Positions 36,893-45,528 of a stretch of DNA of 64,000 bases are shown one piece after another (positions within the stretch are counted from its first letter, which is position 1; the number at the start of each line of letters is the position of its first letter). Made by a program: the position numbers and the translations under genes. The DNA comes from JARRKC01 sp037388505 (lineage in GTDB: Bacteria > Acidobacteriota > UBA6911 > RPQK01 > JAPXNP01): contig JARRKC010000024.1 in NCBI GenBank assembly GCA_037388505.1, positions 17,963-81,962 on the forward strand. The letters run 5' to 3'. Below the pieces are notes generated by a model. It was given only the letters and a program-made list of their open reading frames with translations. It ran no database searches and was not told the origin of the DNA.

Positions 36893-38167
36893 CTAGCCCG
36901 CCTTTTCAAGGAGCTTGAAGACAACCTCCTTGTTCTCCACCATCTCGCGGGTAACCACGAATTCTTTCACTTTGGTGGAGGAGGGCAACTCGTACATCAA
37001 ATCCAACATAAGATCTTCCATGATCATGCGCAAGCCCCTCGCCCCGATCTTCCTCTCGATGGCCAACTCGGCGATGGCACGGAGGGAGTCGTCGGTGAAC
37101 CTCAGGGCTACGCTCTCGAACTCGAACATCTTCTGATACTGCTTGACCAGCGAGTTCTTGGGTCGAGTCAGAATCTGAACCAGAGCATCGATGTCGAGAT
37201 CGTGCAATGCGGATATGATGGGCAAACGTCCCACGAATTCCGGTATCAGCCCGTACTTGATGAGATCTTCGGGGAGCACATGGGCCAAAGTCTCGGATTC
37301 ACCCAGGCTTTTCCAGAAATTCTGAGACAGGTTGGTGCCGAACCCGATACCGTTCCGGCCCAACCGCCGCTTGATGATCTTGTCCAAGCCCACGAATGCA
37401 CCGCCGCAGATGAACAGGATGTTGGTCGTGTCGACCTGGACGAATTCCTGGTGGGGGTGCTTTCTTCCTCCCTGCGGAGGAACGTTGGCAATGGTCCCCT
37501 CCAGAATCTTGAGCAGTGCCTGCTGTACGCCCTCTCCTGAGACGTCGCGGGTGATCGAAGGGTTCTCATCCTTGCGGGAGATCTTATCGATTTCGTCGAT
37601 GTAGATGATCCCCTGCATGCATCGCTCACGGTCGCCCCCTGCGGCCTGGAGCAGCTTCAGGATGATGTTCTCGACATCTTCCCCGACATATCCGGCCTCG
37701 GTCAGCGTGGTGGCATCGACAATCGCAAACGGCACGGAGAGCATCCGGGCGAGCGTCTGAGCAAGGAGCGTCTTACCCGTGCCGGTGGGACCGATCAGCA
37801 AAACGTTGCTTTTGGCGATCTCGATTTCCTGGTGCCTGCGCTTCCCCAGCTTGATCCGCTTGTAGTGATTGTAGACCGCCACGGAGAGCTTCTTCTTGGC
37901 CAACTCCTGACCGATCACGAAGTCGTCGAGAAAAGCCTTGATCTCGGTAGGCTTGGGCAGCGTGTCCCGAATCGATGACGCCTCGGCGGAAAAGTCGTCC
38001 GTAATGATTTCGTTGCAGACGTCGACGCACTCGTCGCAGATGAAGACCGTCGGACCAGCGATGAGCTTCTTGACGTCATTCTGGCTCTTGTTGCAGAAAG
38101 AGCACCTTAAGACGTCATCACCATCCTTCTTCAACTGAACCCCCTGCTGGAAATCTCGTCGGGCCAA
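36893..38167 (-). CDS. clpX: ClpX ATPase, specificity subunit of ClpXP
   Basis: A 424-residue AAA+ unfoldase. The N-terminal zinc domain has the four cysteines in CSFCNKSQ and ICDECVDVC; Walker A is GPTGTGKTLLAQTLA, Walker B IIYIDEIDKIS, and the pore loop and sensor regions are in place. The ClpP-contacting loop is in the region after residue 260, around NGIGFGTN. It lies 37 bases downstream of clpP, in the usual tig-clpP-clpX order. Confidence 0.97.
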   Translation of the reverse strand: MARRDFQQGVQLKKDGDDVLRCSFCNKSQNDVKKLIAGPTVFICDECVDVCNEIITDDFSAEASSIRDTLPKPTEIKAFLDDFVIGQELAKKKLSVAVYNHYKRIKLGKRRHQEIEIAKSNVLLIGPTGTGKTLLAQTLARMLSVPFAIVDATTLTEAGYVGEDVENIILKLLQAAGGDRERCMQGIIYIDEIDKISRKDENPSITRDVSGEGVQQALLKILEGTIANVPPQGGRKHPHQEFVQVDTTNILFICGGAFVGLDKIIKRRLGRNGIGFGTNLSQNFWKSLGESETLAHVLPEDLIKYGLIPEFVGRLPIISALHDLDIDALVQILTRPKNSLVKQYQKMFEFESVALRFTDDSLRAIAELAIERKIGARGLRMIMEDLMLDLMYELPSSTKVKEFVVTREMVENKEVVFKLLEKAG

Positions 38168-38204
38168 TTATGTGTTTGATCGGTGACATCCTCCGCGCCG
38201 ACGG

Positions 38205-38819
38205 CTACGTGTGCTTCTCGATAATCTTGTCAATAATACCATACTCCAACGCCTGCTCGACACCCATAATGTAGTCCCGCTCGACGTCCGCGGCGACCCT
38301 CGAGACCTCCTGACCCGTGTGTCGAGCCAGGATTTCATTGGTCATCTCGCGGAGCCGCAGGATCTCCCTGGCGTGGATGTCGATGTCGGTGGCCTGGCCC
38401 GACAAACCCGTCATCGCGGGCTGGTGGATCAGGATTCTGCTGTGCGGCAAAGCAAACCGCTTGGTCCCTTCTCCGGCCGCCAGCAGAAGGGCTCCCATCG
38501 ACGCGGCCTGCCCGATGCAAATCGTGTTCACGTCGTTCTTGACGAACTGCATCGTGTCGTAGATCGCAAGACCGGCCGTGATCGATCCGCCCGGCGAATT
38601 GATGTAAAGATACACGTCGCGGTCGGGATCTTCAGCCTCCAGAAACAGAAGCTGGGCCGTCACCAGGTTGGCGACGTTGTCGTCGATCGGTGTGCCGACG
38701 AAGATGATGTTGTCCTTGAGCAAGCGCGAGAAAATGTCGTAGGCGCGCTCGCCCCGATTGGTCTGTTCGACGACCATTGGTACCAATGCCATAAGTCGTT
38801 CCTCTTCGGTCCTTGTCAT
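38205..38819 (-). CDS. clpP: ClpP protease
   Basis: A 204-residue serine peptidase that forms the double heptameric ring of ClpXP. The catalytic triad is Ser107 in GQAASMGALL, His132 in RILIHQP and Asp182 in VERDYIMG, with the same spacing as in E. coli. YINSPGGSITAGLAIYD, which lines the active site, is intact. It starts 12 bases after tig. Confidence 0.97.
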   Translation of the reverse strand: MTRTEEERLMALVPMVVEQTNRGERAYDIFSRLLKDNIIFVGTPIDDNVANLVTAQLLFLEAEDPDRDVYLYINSPGGSITAGLAIYDTMQFVKNDVNTICIGQAASMGALLLAAGEGTKRFALPHSRILIHQPAMTGLSGQATDIDIHAREILRLREMTNEILARHTGQEVSRVAADVERDYIMGVEQALEYGIIDKIIEKHT

Positions 38820-38831
38820 GAGCCCCGCGGC

Positions 38832-40127
38832 TCAACTGATTTTGGCACTCTGGATGATCAGCTCCATCACACGACTGCGCAGCAGGTCATGTTGCAGAGC
38901 GGCCCTGTTTTCAGGATCTTCGAAATACTGCGCCACCTTCTCTCGGGGCTGATTGAGCCGGCCGGCCATCTGATCGATCTCCTGTTCGAACTCATCGTCA
39001 CTGATCCCCAGTCCCTCTACCTCGGCGATCCTGTCCAGGATCAGTCCGATCCGGACTTCCTTCTCGGCCTCCGGCTCCATCTCGCCGCGCAGCTCCTTCC
39101 AGTTGATATTAGCCCTGGCCGGATCCACTCCGCGCGCCGCCACCTCTCGTGCCACGTTCTCCAGTTTCTCACGCAGCCGATTTCGAACGAGCACCGACGG
39201 CACTTCGAACGAGACATTCTCCAGGAGCTTCTCATGCAGAGCGCCGCGGATCTCGGCATCCCGCTCGTGCTCCCGGCTGTGCTCGAGGTCCTGTTGAATC
39301 CGCCCCCGGATGTCATCGAGAGATTCGAAGTTGCCGAGATCCTTGGCAAACTCATCGTTCAACTCCGGCAATTCCCGGGTCTTGATGTCGGTCACATGGA
39401 CCGCGAACCGGACTTTGCGACCGGCCAGCTTCTCCTCCGGATAGTCCTCCTCGTACTCGACGTCGAAGGTCTTCTCTTCGCCGATGTTCATACCGATCAA
39501 ATTCTCTCGAAACGTCGGATGCGTCCCCTCATTCTCGACACGCACCATGACGTCCTCCTGCTCGATAGCCGTGCCGGCGGGCTTCCCCTCGGCTTCATCG
39601 GCATACTCGCCCTTCAAATCGACAATGGCGACGTCCCCGATCTCGATCGGTCGATCCTCGATCGAGACGAGCGTGGCCTGCTGCTCGCGCAGCTTCTCCA
39701 ACTGCTCCGAGACGTCCTCATCCGTGACCTTCCGCTCACTCACTTCGATTTCGAGACCGCGATATTCGGGAAGCTCGATCTCGGGACGCACCTCGAAGTG
39801 GGCCTCGTAAACCAAAGGTTGACCCTCTGCGGCCTCCACCTTCTCCAGCCTGGGTTCTCCGAGGATGCTGATCTTTCTTTCCTTCAGGGCCTCCTGGAAC
39901 GACTCCGGGACCAGCTTACCCACGACATCACTCCGAATATCCGCCGCGTAGCGCCGCTTGATGAGACCGAGCGGGGCTTTTCCCGGACGGAATCCCGGCA
40001 CACGTGCGTGCCGCCGGTATTCCTCAGCCACGCTTTGGAAGCGGCTGGAAGTCTCGGTGGCCGAGATTTCAACCTTCAGTACCTTCTTGACGCTGCTCAC
40101 ATCTTCGAGGTCAGCATGGATTTCCAT
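38832..40127 (-). CDS. tig: Trigger factor
   Basis: A 431-residue ribosome-associated chaperone. The ribosome-binding signature is GFRPGKAPLGLIKRRY near residue 45 (GFRxGKxP type), followed by the FKBP-like domain with IGDVAIVDLKGEYADEA and a long helical C-terminal arm. The tail is less acidic than some. It heads the tig-clpP-clpX-lon-engB cluster; its start is preceded by a 258-base gap shared with the tRNA-Lys promoter. Confidence 0.95.
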   Translation of the reverse strand: MEIHADLEDVSSVKKVLKVEISATETSSRFQSVAEEYRRHARVPGFRPGKAPLGLIKRRYAADIRSDVVGKLVPESFQEALKERKISILGEPRLEKVEAAEGQPLVYEAHFEVRPEIELPEYRGLEIEVSERKVTDEDVSEQLEKLREQQATLVSIEDRPIEIGDVAIVDLKGEYADEAEGKPAGTAIEQEDVMVRVENEGTHPTFRENLIGMNIGEEKTFDVEYEEDYPEEKLAGRKVRFAVHVTDIKTRELPELNDEFAKDLGNFESLDDIRGRIQQDLEHSREHERDAEIRGALHEKLLENVSFEVPSVLVRNRLREKLENVAREVAARGVDPARANINWKELRGEMEPEAEKEVRIGLILDRIAEVEGLGISDDEFEQEIDQMAGRLNQPREKVAQYFEDPENRAALQHDLLRSRVMELIIQSAKIS

Positions 40128-40177
40128 CGCGCTATTGTAATCAAATCGCGGAACATGGTCGCAAGTCGACGAGATTT

Positions 40178-40280
40178 AGGAGGCTGGAAGCCGGAAGCTG
40201 GAGGCTCGAAGCGGTGGGCGGGGCGAGGCGGCCCCTGAATCCGCAACCGCTGAATCTCGAAACCTCGAAACCCCGGAACC
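40178..40280. repeat. Degenerate purine-rich repeats between tig and tRNA-Lys
   Basis: Imperfect seven- to eight-base units (GGAGGCTGGAAGCC, GGAAGCTGGAGGCTCG, then TCGAAACC, TCGAAACCCCGGAACC) fill this stretch. They resemble the GGAACTC heptamers elsewhere but are more decayed. The rest of the 40128-40385 gap contains the tRNA promoter and no gene. Confidence 0.6.
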
Positions 40281-40337
40281 CTGCCAGCATCCCGTTTCCA
40301 GCTTCTTCTCCCCCGCCCGCCGCCACGGTCGCCTACA

Positions 40338-40366
40338 TTGACAAGACCGGGCCCCAACCATAAAAT
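40338..40366 (+). promoter_or_regulatory. Promoter of tRNA-Lys
   Basis: A perfect TTGACA (40338-40343) and TAAAAT (40361-40366) are separated by exactly 17 bases, 20 bases before the first tRNA nucleotide. This is the closest match to a sigma70 consensus in the window and fits a stable-RNA gene. Confidence 0.85.
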
Positions 40367-40385
40367 GACGCTTTCCAAAAAGGGT

Positions 40386-40461
40386 GGGCCGCTAGCTCAA
40401 GTGGTAGAGCAAGTGACTCTTAATCACTAGGTTCAAGGTTCGAGTCCTTGGCGGCTCACCA
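40386..40461 (+). tRNA. tRNA-Lys (CTT)
   Basis: A 76-base cloverleaf with acceptor GGGCCGC/GCGGCTC (one G-U pair), D arm GCTC...GAGC, anticodon loop CTCTTAA giving anticodon CTT for AAG codons, T arm with GGTTCGAGTCC and an encoded CCA end. It is isolated, on the plus strand, between two leftward operons, and has its own promoter. Confidence 0.96.
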
Positions 40462-40468
40462 TTCTCCT

Positions 40469-41560
40469 TTACCGGAACAGGGCCGTCTCAATCGTCAATC
40501 CGGGTCCAAAGCCGAGCGCCACACAGGGCCGCTCCGCCCGTTCCCGCACCATCTTGTCGAGCAGAAAGACCATCGTCGCGGAAGACATATTGCCGTTCTC
40601 GCTGAGAACTTCGCGCGACATCCTCAGTGCATCGTGGGGAAGGTCGAGGGCCTTTGCGGTCGCAGTCAGGATCCTCGGACCTCCCGGATGCACGGCCCAC
40701 GACTTGACCTCTGAAAGAGAAGAGCCTTGCCTCTCCAGCCAGCTGCCCAGCCACGGCGCCAAGTTGCGTTCGATCAATTCCGGGACCCGCGCGGAGAGTG
40801 TCATGTCGAAACCGGAGTCCCCGATCCGCCAGGTCATGGCATCCGCGGAGTCCGGGACCAGCACCGAGCCGTTCGCGACGCAGGTCCAGTCGTTCTCGGA
40901 GGAAGTCCCCGTTCCCGGCGCCGCAACGATCGCCCCGGCTCCGTCGGCAAAGAGCGCGTTCGAGACCACGCGATCGGTGTCCCAACCGTACTGGATGTGC
41001 AGAGAGCACAATTCAACCGATGTGATCAACACAAGGGCCTTTGGGTTTTCCGCCACCAGGGCGGCCGCGACGTCGAGCGCGTTGAGAATGGCATGGCAGC
41101 CCATGAACCCGATCTGTAGACGTTTGACTTCCGGGTTCAGACCAAGACCCAGCGTGACGTCGTAATCGATGCCCGGTGCGTAGAAACCCGTACAGGTGAC
41201 CACGATCAGGTGCGTGATCTCCTCCGCCTTTATCGAGGCCCGTGAGATGGCCTCCGCACAGGCTCTTTGGGCCAGCCTGCCGGCGTGTCCCTCGAACTTC
41301 TCCATCCGCTCGCCGGTCGTCGGCCCGCGATCCGAAGGGCTCTGCGGACGCTTGAAGAAGGTGTGCACGATGCGCCCTTCACTCTCTTCCAGCAAAGCGC
41401 TCCCTCGGCGCTGAATTCGTGTGCGACGGTAGAGCGCGGCCAGCAGTCGCTCCTGTTCCGGCGAATCACAGCAAAGAGCGGTAGCAAACGCAGCTGAGTC
41501 TGACTGGGACACGGAGAAGCGGGGCGGCCGTGCCACCACCGCCAGGAGTCTGAGGGACAT
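40469..41560 (-). CDS. Type III polyketide synthase (chalcone/stilbene synthase family)
   Basis: A 363-residue homodimeric condensing enzyme that extends an acyl-CoA starter with malonyl-CoA and cyclises it without an acyl carrier protein. The triad is intact: Cys155 in IGFMGCHAIL, His291 in SWAVHPGGPRIL and Asn324 in SENGNMSSATM; the C-terminal GFGPGLTIETALF is the family signature. Bacterial relatives make alkylresorcinols, alkylpyrones or small phenols; the starter cannot be read from the sequence. The gene begins 6 bases after the flavoprotein gene, last in an operon with a methyltransferase, as in resorcinol-lipid clusters where the ring is methylated and oxidised. Confidence 0.93.
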   Translation of the reverse strand: MSLRLLAVVARPPRFSVSQSDSAAFATALCCDSPEQERLLAALYRRTRIQRRGSALLEESEGRIVHTFFKRPQSPSDRGPTTGERMEKFEGHAGRLAQRACAEAISRASIKAEEITHLIVVTCTGFYAPGIDYDVTLGLGLNPEVKRLQIGFMGCHAILNALDVAAALVAENPKALVLITSVELCSLHIQYGWDTDRVVSNALFADGAGAIVAAPGTGTSSENDWTCVANGSVLVPDSADAMTWRIGDSGFDMTLSARVPELIERNLAPWLGSWLERQGSSLSEVKSWAVHPGGPRILTATAKALDLPHDALRMSREVLSENGNMSSATMVFLLDKMVRERAERPCVALGFGPGLTIETALFR

Positions 41561-41566
41561 GAGGCT

Positions 41567-42721
41567 TCACCTTTCGACAACGGGTCGGTTGAGTCTCGTT
41601 ACTACAGGTCGCGCCGACCAGGGCAGACCCCAAAGGACGAAGATGACTGCACGGCTGAGTACAGGCTGCTTCAGGATGGCGGCAAGGAGACGGATCGTCG
41701 ACTGGCGCCTGCCTATGCGCCGGCGATACAGCTCTTCCCACTCCCGGCATAGTGCGGGACTCCACTGTCGGCACGCCCGAATCACCAGGGGTGCCGCCAG
41801 AATGGCCGAAGATACGGCCCAGGCGATCCCTTCACCGGTAAAGGGCTCCACATAACCCGCGGCATCTCCCAGAAGGAAGAGCCGGGGCCCCCCATGCACG
41901 CAGTGACGACGTGTGAGCGCGGGAGTGCCACGGATGGAGTCTCCGATTTCCAAACCCTCCAGGCAGCCGTTCCTGGCGAGGATTCCGTGGATCACCTCTG
42001 CCGGTCCGCAGTGGCGGAGTGCGGTCCTGTCGACCGCCGCCGCCACGTCGACACGACCATCCTCCAAGCGTACCGCTCCGACGTAACCGACCGGGTCGAC
42101 GGCCATTCGGATCTGTCCACGTTCCAAGCCGGAGTGCGCCCCTTCGGCGAGCAGGCCCAAACCGATTCGCGATTTCGGGGCGATCACAGACGCGTACTCA
42201 GAGTGTCGTTTCAGGAACCCTCCGTCCAAGCCGTCCGCGCAGATGACCACACGAGCCCGAACCTGTCGGGTCTCGTCTTCGATCTTGTGCTGAAGCTCGA
42301 CCGTCCAGTGATCGGGTCCCTCCTCCCCGAGCACGGCCACCGTACTCGGGAGGAATCGCGCTCCGGCCATTCGGGCATTCGCGACCAGACCCGAATCGAG
42401 ACGGCTTCTTGACAACACACATCCGCGCGGCAGGGGAACGCGGACTCTCCGGCCGGAGCCGGCCAACTCGATTGAGGTCAGCGGCACCGCCCCCATCTGT
42501 CGAGGTGTCTGTCCCTCCCCGATCCCATTCAGGGCCTGAAGTACGGCGTGGTTCAGGCAGGAGCCGCAGACCTTGTGCCTCGGGAATTCGGCCCGGTCGA
42601 CCAGCAGAACAGCCAGATTTCGCGCTGCCAGCAGGCGCGCTGCCGTAGATCCCGCCGGCCCGGCGCCGACGACCACCACGTCCCATCTCTCCCTGAGATC
42701 CGCAGAGGGATCAGCTCGCAT
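41567..42721 (-). CDS. FAD-dependent oxidoreductase, geranylgeranyl-reductase/aromatic hydroxylase type
   Basis: A 384-residue flavoprotein. FAD binds at VVVGAGPAGSTAARLLAARN near residue 20, and a second site is FLLGDAAGYVEPFTGEGIA near residue 290. CGSCLNHAVLQAL near residue 52 is typical of the geranylgeranyl-reductase-like branch. The first 15 residues are polar with no signal peptide. It is sandwiched between the methyltransferase (11-base overlap) and the type III PKS (6 bases), so hydroxylation or reduction of the polyketide product is the best guess. Reduction of an isoprenoid or acyl chain is possible from the fold alone. Confidence 0.88.
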   Translation of the reverse strand: MRADPSADLRERWDVVVVGAGPAGSTAARLLAARNLAVLLVDRAEFPRHKVCGSCLNHAVLQALNGIGEGQTPRQMGAVPLTSIELAGSGRRVRVPLPRGCVLSRSRLDSGLVANARMAGARFLPSTVAVLGEEGPDHWTVELQHKIEDETRQVRARVVICADGLDGGFLKRHSEYASVIAPKSRIGLGLLAEGAHSGLERGQIRMAVDPVGYVGAVRLEDGRVDVAAAVDRTALRHCGPAEVIHGILARNGCLEGLEIGDSIRGTPALTRRHCVHGGPRLFLLGDAAGYVEPFTGEGIAWAVSSAILAAPLVIRACRQWSPALCREWEELYRRRIGRRQSTIRLLAAILKQPVLSRAVIFVLWGLPWSARPVVTRLNRPVVER

Positions 42722-43463
42722 TTCTGGAATCCTTACTCCAGGAAAGGAGAAACCGACAAGGAAAGCATCTTCTCAGCGTGCAACCGGTCAGTTCCGCCTG
42801 ATCCAGGAATGCCTCGATCTCTTTCATCGTAAACGCTGCGCGAACAGAAAGCAGCGCATCCCCATGCACGACCGGAGATTTGGATACGAGGTGGCCGGCG
42901 GAATGTGCCAACAAATACCCCGCGACCGATCGACGCAGGTCATCGACGACGAATCCTCGACGAGCCGCGTCGGCCATGTGCCTCAAGACGATGGGCAGCT
43001 GGGAGTCTTCGAGATGGTGGAGGAAGAGGCTGGTAACGAAGACGTCGTATCCCTCCGGAAGCGGCTCGGTAACGACGTTGAGAGGGAAGAACCGACATGA
43101 CACGCCCTGCTGCGCGGCCGCCGCCCTCGCAAACTTCACCGCCCGCGCGCTCAGATCACAGCCGTCGATGGTGACCGCCACGGACCGCCGGCGGGCAATA
43201 CGGGCCAACCGGATAGCAATGTCCCCGCCTCCACAGGCCAGGTCGAGCACGCGGATCGGGGCTTCGTTCGACGGGGGGGCCAGCTGGGTCAACTCGTGCC
43301 AAAAGGTCCGGGCGGTCCGGCTCAGCCAGTTCAGCCTCGACAATCCCCGGAGGGCCTGGTAGTGAGCATATTCGTCGAGCCCGGGATCATCCATGACCTC
43401 CGGGAGTTTGCACCTCCGGCGAAGTCCGATAGCGAACCAGGGACTTGCTTCGGGATCAACCAT
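42711..43463 (-). CDS. Class I SAM-dependent methyltransferase
   Basis: A 250-residue methyltransferase. The SAM-binding motif I is RVLDLACGGGDIAIRLA near residue 74, followed by TIDGCDLSARAVKFA, which supplies the acidic residue for the ribose. MDDPGLDEYAHYQALRGL near residue 24 is shared with methyltransferases found in type III PKS operons. The start is uncertain: ATG 43463 has no clear ribosome-binding site, and an ATG at 43394 follows GGAGG very closely. It is the first of the three tightly spaced genes and would methylate the aromatic product, on oxygen or carbon. Confidence 0.88.
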   Translation of the reverse strand: MVDPEASPWFAIGLRRRCKLPEVMDDPGLDEYAHYQALRGLSRLNWLSRTARTFWHELTQLAPPSNEAPIRVLDLACGGGDIAIRLARIARRRSVAVTIDGCDLSARAVKFARAAAAQQGVSCRFFPLNVVTEPLPEGYDVFVTSLFLHHLEDSQLPIVLRHMADAARRGFVVDDLRRSVAGYLLAHSAGHLVSKSPVVHGDALLSVRAAFTMKEIEAFLDQAELTGCTLRRCFPCRFLLSWSKDSRNAS

Positions 43464-43572
43464 GGAGAACCTCGCCGCTCAATCGAACGGCCGGCCGACG
43501 GCCGAGTCGACAACATCATCCTCATCCCTGATGGATTCAAGGAAGACCATCGAAAGAAACCTGCCGTTCCTC

Positions 43573-44394
43573 TCAGTGCGTCCGCGTTTCGGGTGAATCC
43601 GACGCTCCCGGCCGGAACAGGGAGTCGATGAGTCCTTTCCGAAAATCCGACCCTTTGACGAAGTAGCCTCCGAGGACGGCCAGGCACGAACTGTCTCCTT
43701 CATTGACTTGGTTCAGGAAGACCTTGCCGTCACGACCCACATAAACAGTGCGGAGTTCGTCCCCACGGATCTGGTAGCACATCCGATCATCCTTCTTGAT
43801 GCCGCGGCCCCTCAACGAACCGTACCAGAACGGCAGCAGCTGACGAATCGTCTCGTATGCCTTGCGGTTGATCACGCCTGCCTTCCAAACGCGTTCAGTG
43901 CTTCGGCGCGCCTCGTCTATGAAGCGTGTCAGGGCGATGTCTCGCTCGAAGGTCAGCTCAACCAGCGCGTCCCTGGAGTCCATGGCCGCTTCGGCGACCT
44001 TGTCGTCGAGTTGTTCGGAAGGCGCACGTCCCTGCACGGCCTGACGCAGAACCTCGGCAGTGCGTTCACCAAACCGGATAACGACTTTGGCGACATCCAC
44101 CTGCACGAAGAGAAACCCCCGCTTCAATACCGTCGACATGACCGCATATCGCTGATCGCGCGCCGGCTCGTTCACCTGCTGGCTACAAAGAGAGGACGCC
44201 GAGGACGCTGCGATCGACGGCGCCAGAAGCAGCAGGACGATGCAGCAGGGTACCGCCGCCGTGCCTGATCTGGAACTCCGCAGCCGAGGCAACAGGTACC
44301 CGGCCACTGCCCCCAGGTTGTATCCGACCACCGAGCTAAGGCAATTCATCGAGATTTTCAGAGGGGAACCCGCGAGCCGCCAAAATCCCGGCAA
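43573..44394 (-). CDS. Putative secreted chalcone-isomerase-like protein
   Basis: Up to 273 residues with a hydrophobic segment AAVPCCIVLLLLAPSIAASSA near residue 46, probably a signal peptide on a shorter protein, since the first 30 residues are unlike a signal and several later starts are possible (for example GTG at 44307). The mature part follows the bacterial chalcone-isomerase-like pattern by eye: LKRGFLFVQVDVAKVVIRF, then LVELTFERDI, then GIKKDDRMCYQI, and finally GGYFVKGSDFRKGLIDSLF, matching the GxDFxxALL end of that family. Bacterial members are not proven isomerases. It lies 109 bases upstream of the methyltransferase on the same strand, next to a chalcone-synthase-type enzyme. Confidence 0.55.
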   Translation of the reverse strand: MPGFWRLAGSPLKISMNCLSSVVGYNLGAVAGYLLPRLRSSRSGTAAVPCCIVLLLLAPSIAASSASSLCSQQVNEPARDQRYAVMSTVLKRGFLFVQVDVAKVVIRFGERTAEVLRQAVQGRAPSEQLDDKVAEAAMDSRDALVELTFERDIALTRFIDEARRSTERVWKAGVINRKAYETIRQLLPFWYGSLRGRGIKKDDRMCYQIRGDELRTVYVGRDGKVFLNQVNEGDSSCLAVLGGYFVKGSDFRKGLIDSLFRPGASDSPETRTH

Positions 44395-44538
44395 TCATAT
44401 CCCAGCACGTTCACTTCACCAAGGGCCTCTGCGGAAATTCTGCACGCGCCATGGTTGACATGCCGGGTACCTTCGAAGACCATCAGTTTCGCCCAGGTCC
44501 GGTTCGATCCGTTGAGAAGGCGGCGAAAGGGGTCCGAG

Positions 44539-45342
44539 ATGTTGCAGGAGCGCGTTGTTCTCATCACGGGTGCGTCATCGGGAATCGGCGCCGCCTTGGC
44601 CCGTGTCTACGGGAGCCACGGAAGCCGCGTTGTCCTTGCGGCCAGACGCCTCTCCCGCATCCAGGAACTCGCTTCGGAAGTCGAGCGCCGGAAGGGCGAA
44701 GCCCTGGCTGTTGCCTGCGACGTCACGCTGGACGGCGATGTGAAACGTGTGGTGGAACAGGCCGTGGAACGGTGGGGCAGACTCGATACGCTCATTGCGA
44801 ATGCCGGTTTCGGCGTCACCGGGAACGTCGAGAACCTCTCTCTCGACGACTACCGCAGACAATTCGAAACCAACGTTTTCGGCCTGATTCGCACGATCAA
44901 GGCCGGCCTCCCTCAAATCCTCGAGCAGCGCGGCCGGATCGCGTTGATCGGCAGCGTGGCCGGGTTCATTGCATCACCCGGCGGGTCGCCGTACTGCATG
45001 AGCAAGTTCGCGGTTCGCGCTCTGGCTCAATCACTGCGTCTGGAGCTCAAGCCTCAGGGCGTCTCGGTGACTCACATCGCGCCGGGATTCGTCGACAGTG
45101 AGATTCGGCTGAAGAAGAACGATGAGACACTGCCACCCGGCGCCAAAGACCCGGTCCCGTCGTGGCTCGTCATGAACACCGACAAGGCGGCTCGACAAAT
45201 CTTCGAAGCTATCGAAAAGCGACGCCGCCAGCGAATCGTGACGGGGCATGGCAAGCTGATCGTATTCCTGGCCCGTCACGCTCCATGGCTGCTCGAAGCG
45301 GGAGCAGGCCATCGTCAGGGTCTCAGCCGAAGTTCGAATTAG
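44539..45342 (+). CDS. Short-chain dehydrogenase/reductase
   Basis: A 267-residue SDR. TGASSGIGAALARV binds the cofactor near residue 10, NAGFG follows, and the catalytic residues are Ser in IGSVAGF and Tyr-Lys in PYCMSKFAV. The C-terminal region with HAPWLL resembles membrane-associated lipid- or ketoacyl-reducing SDRs. ATG 44539 follows AAAGGGG; the frame is open slightly further upstream. It is divergent from the chalcone-isomerase-like gene across 144 bases, so it may share regulation with the PKS cluster, but that is speculative. Confidence 0.85.
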   Translation: MLQERVVLITGASSGIGAALARVYGSHGSRVVLAARRLSRIQELASEVERRKGEALAVACDVTLDGDVKRVVEQAVERWGRLDTLIANAGFGVTGNVENLSLDDYRRQFETNVFGLIRTIKAGLPQILEQRGRIALIGSVAGFIASPGGSPYCMSKFAVRALAQSLRLELKPQGVSVTHIAPGFVDSEIRLKKNDETLPPGAKDPVPSWLVMNTDKAARQIFEAIEKRRRQRIVTGHGKLIVFLARHAPWLLEAGAGHRQGLSRSSN

Positions 45343-45528
45343 GCTTTCTGTGCTTCGAGGACTGTGTGGATCAACTCGCGTGACTTGCGACCAACCTCGC
45401 TGTTTCACGGAGTACCTTCTCGCACGGGCTGAGCCGAACAGAATCAAACAGTCCGAGAGCCAATCGGCGGATCAGCCAGCCGGCTCGTGACTTCCCGGTC
45501 CCGTTCCGAACCGGTATGATAGCCGGTA

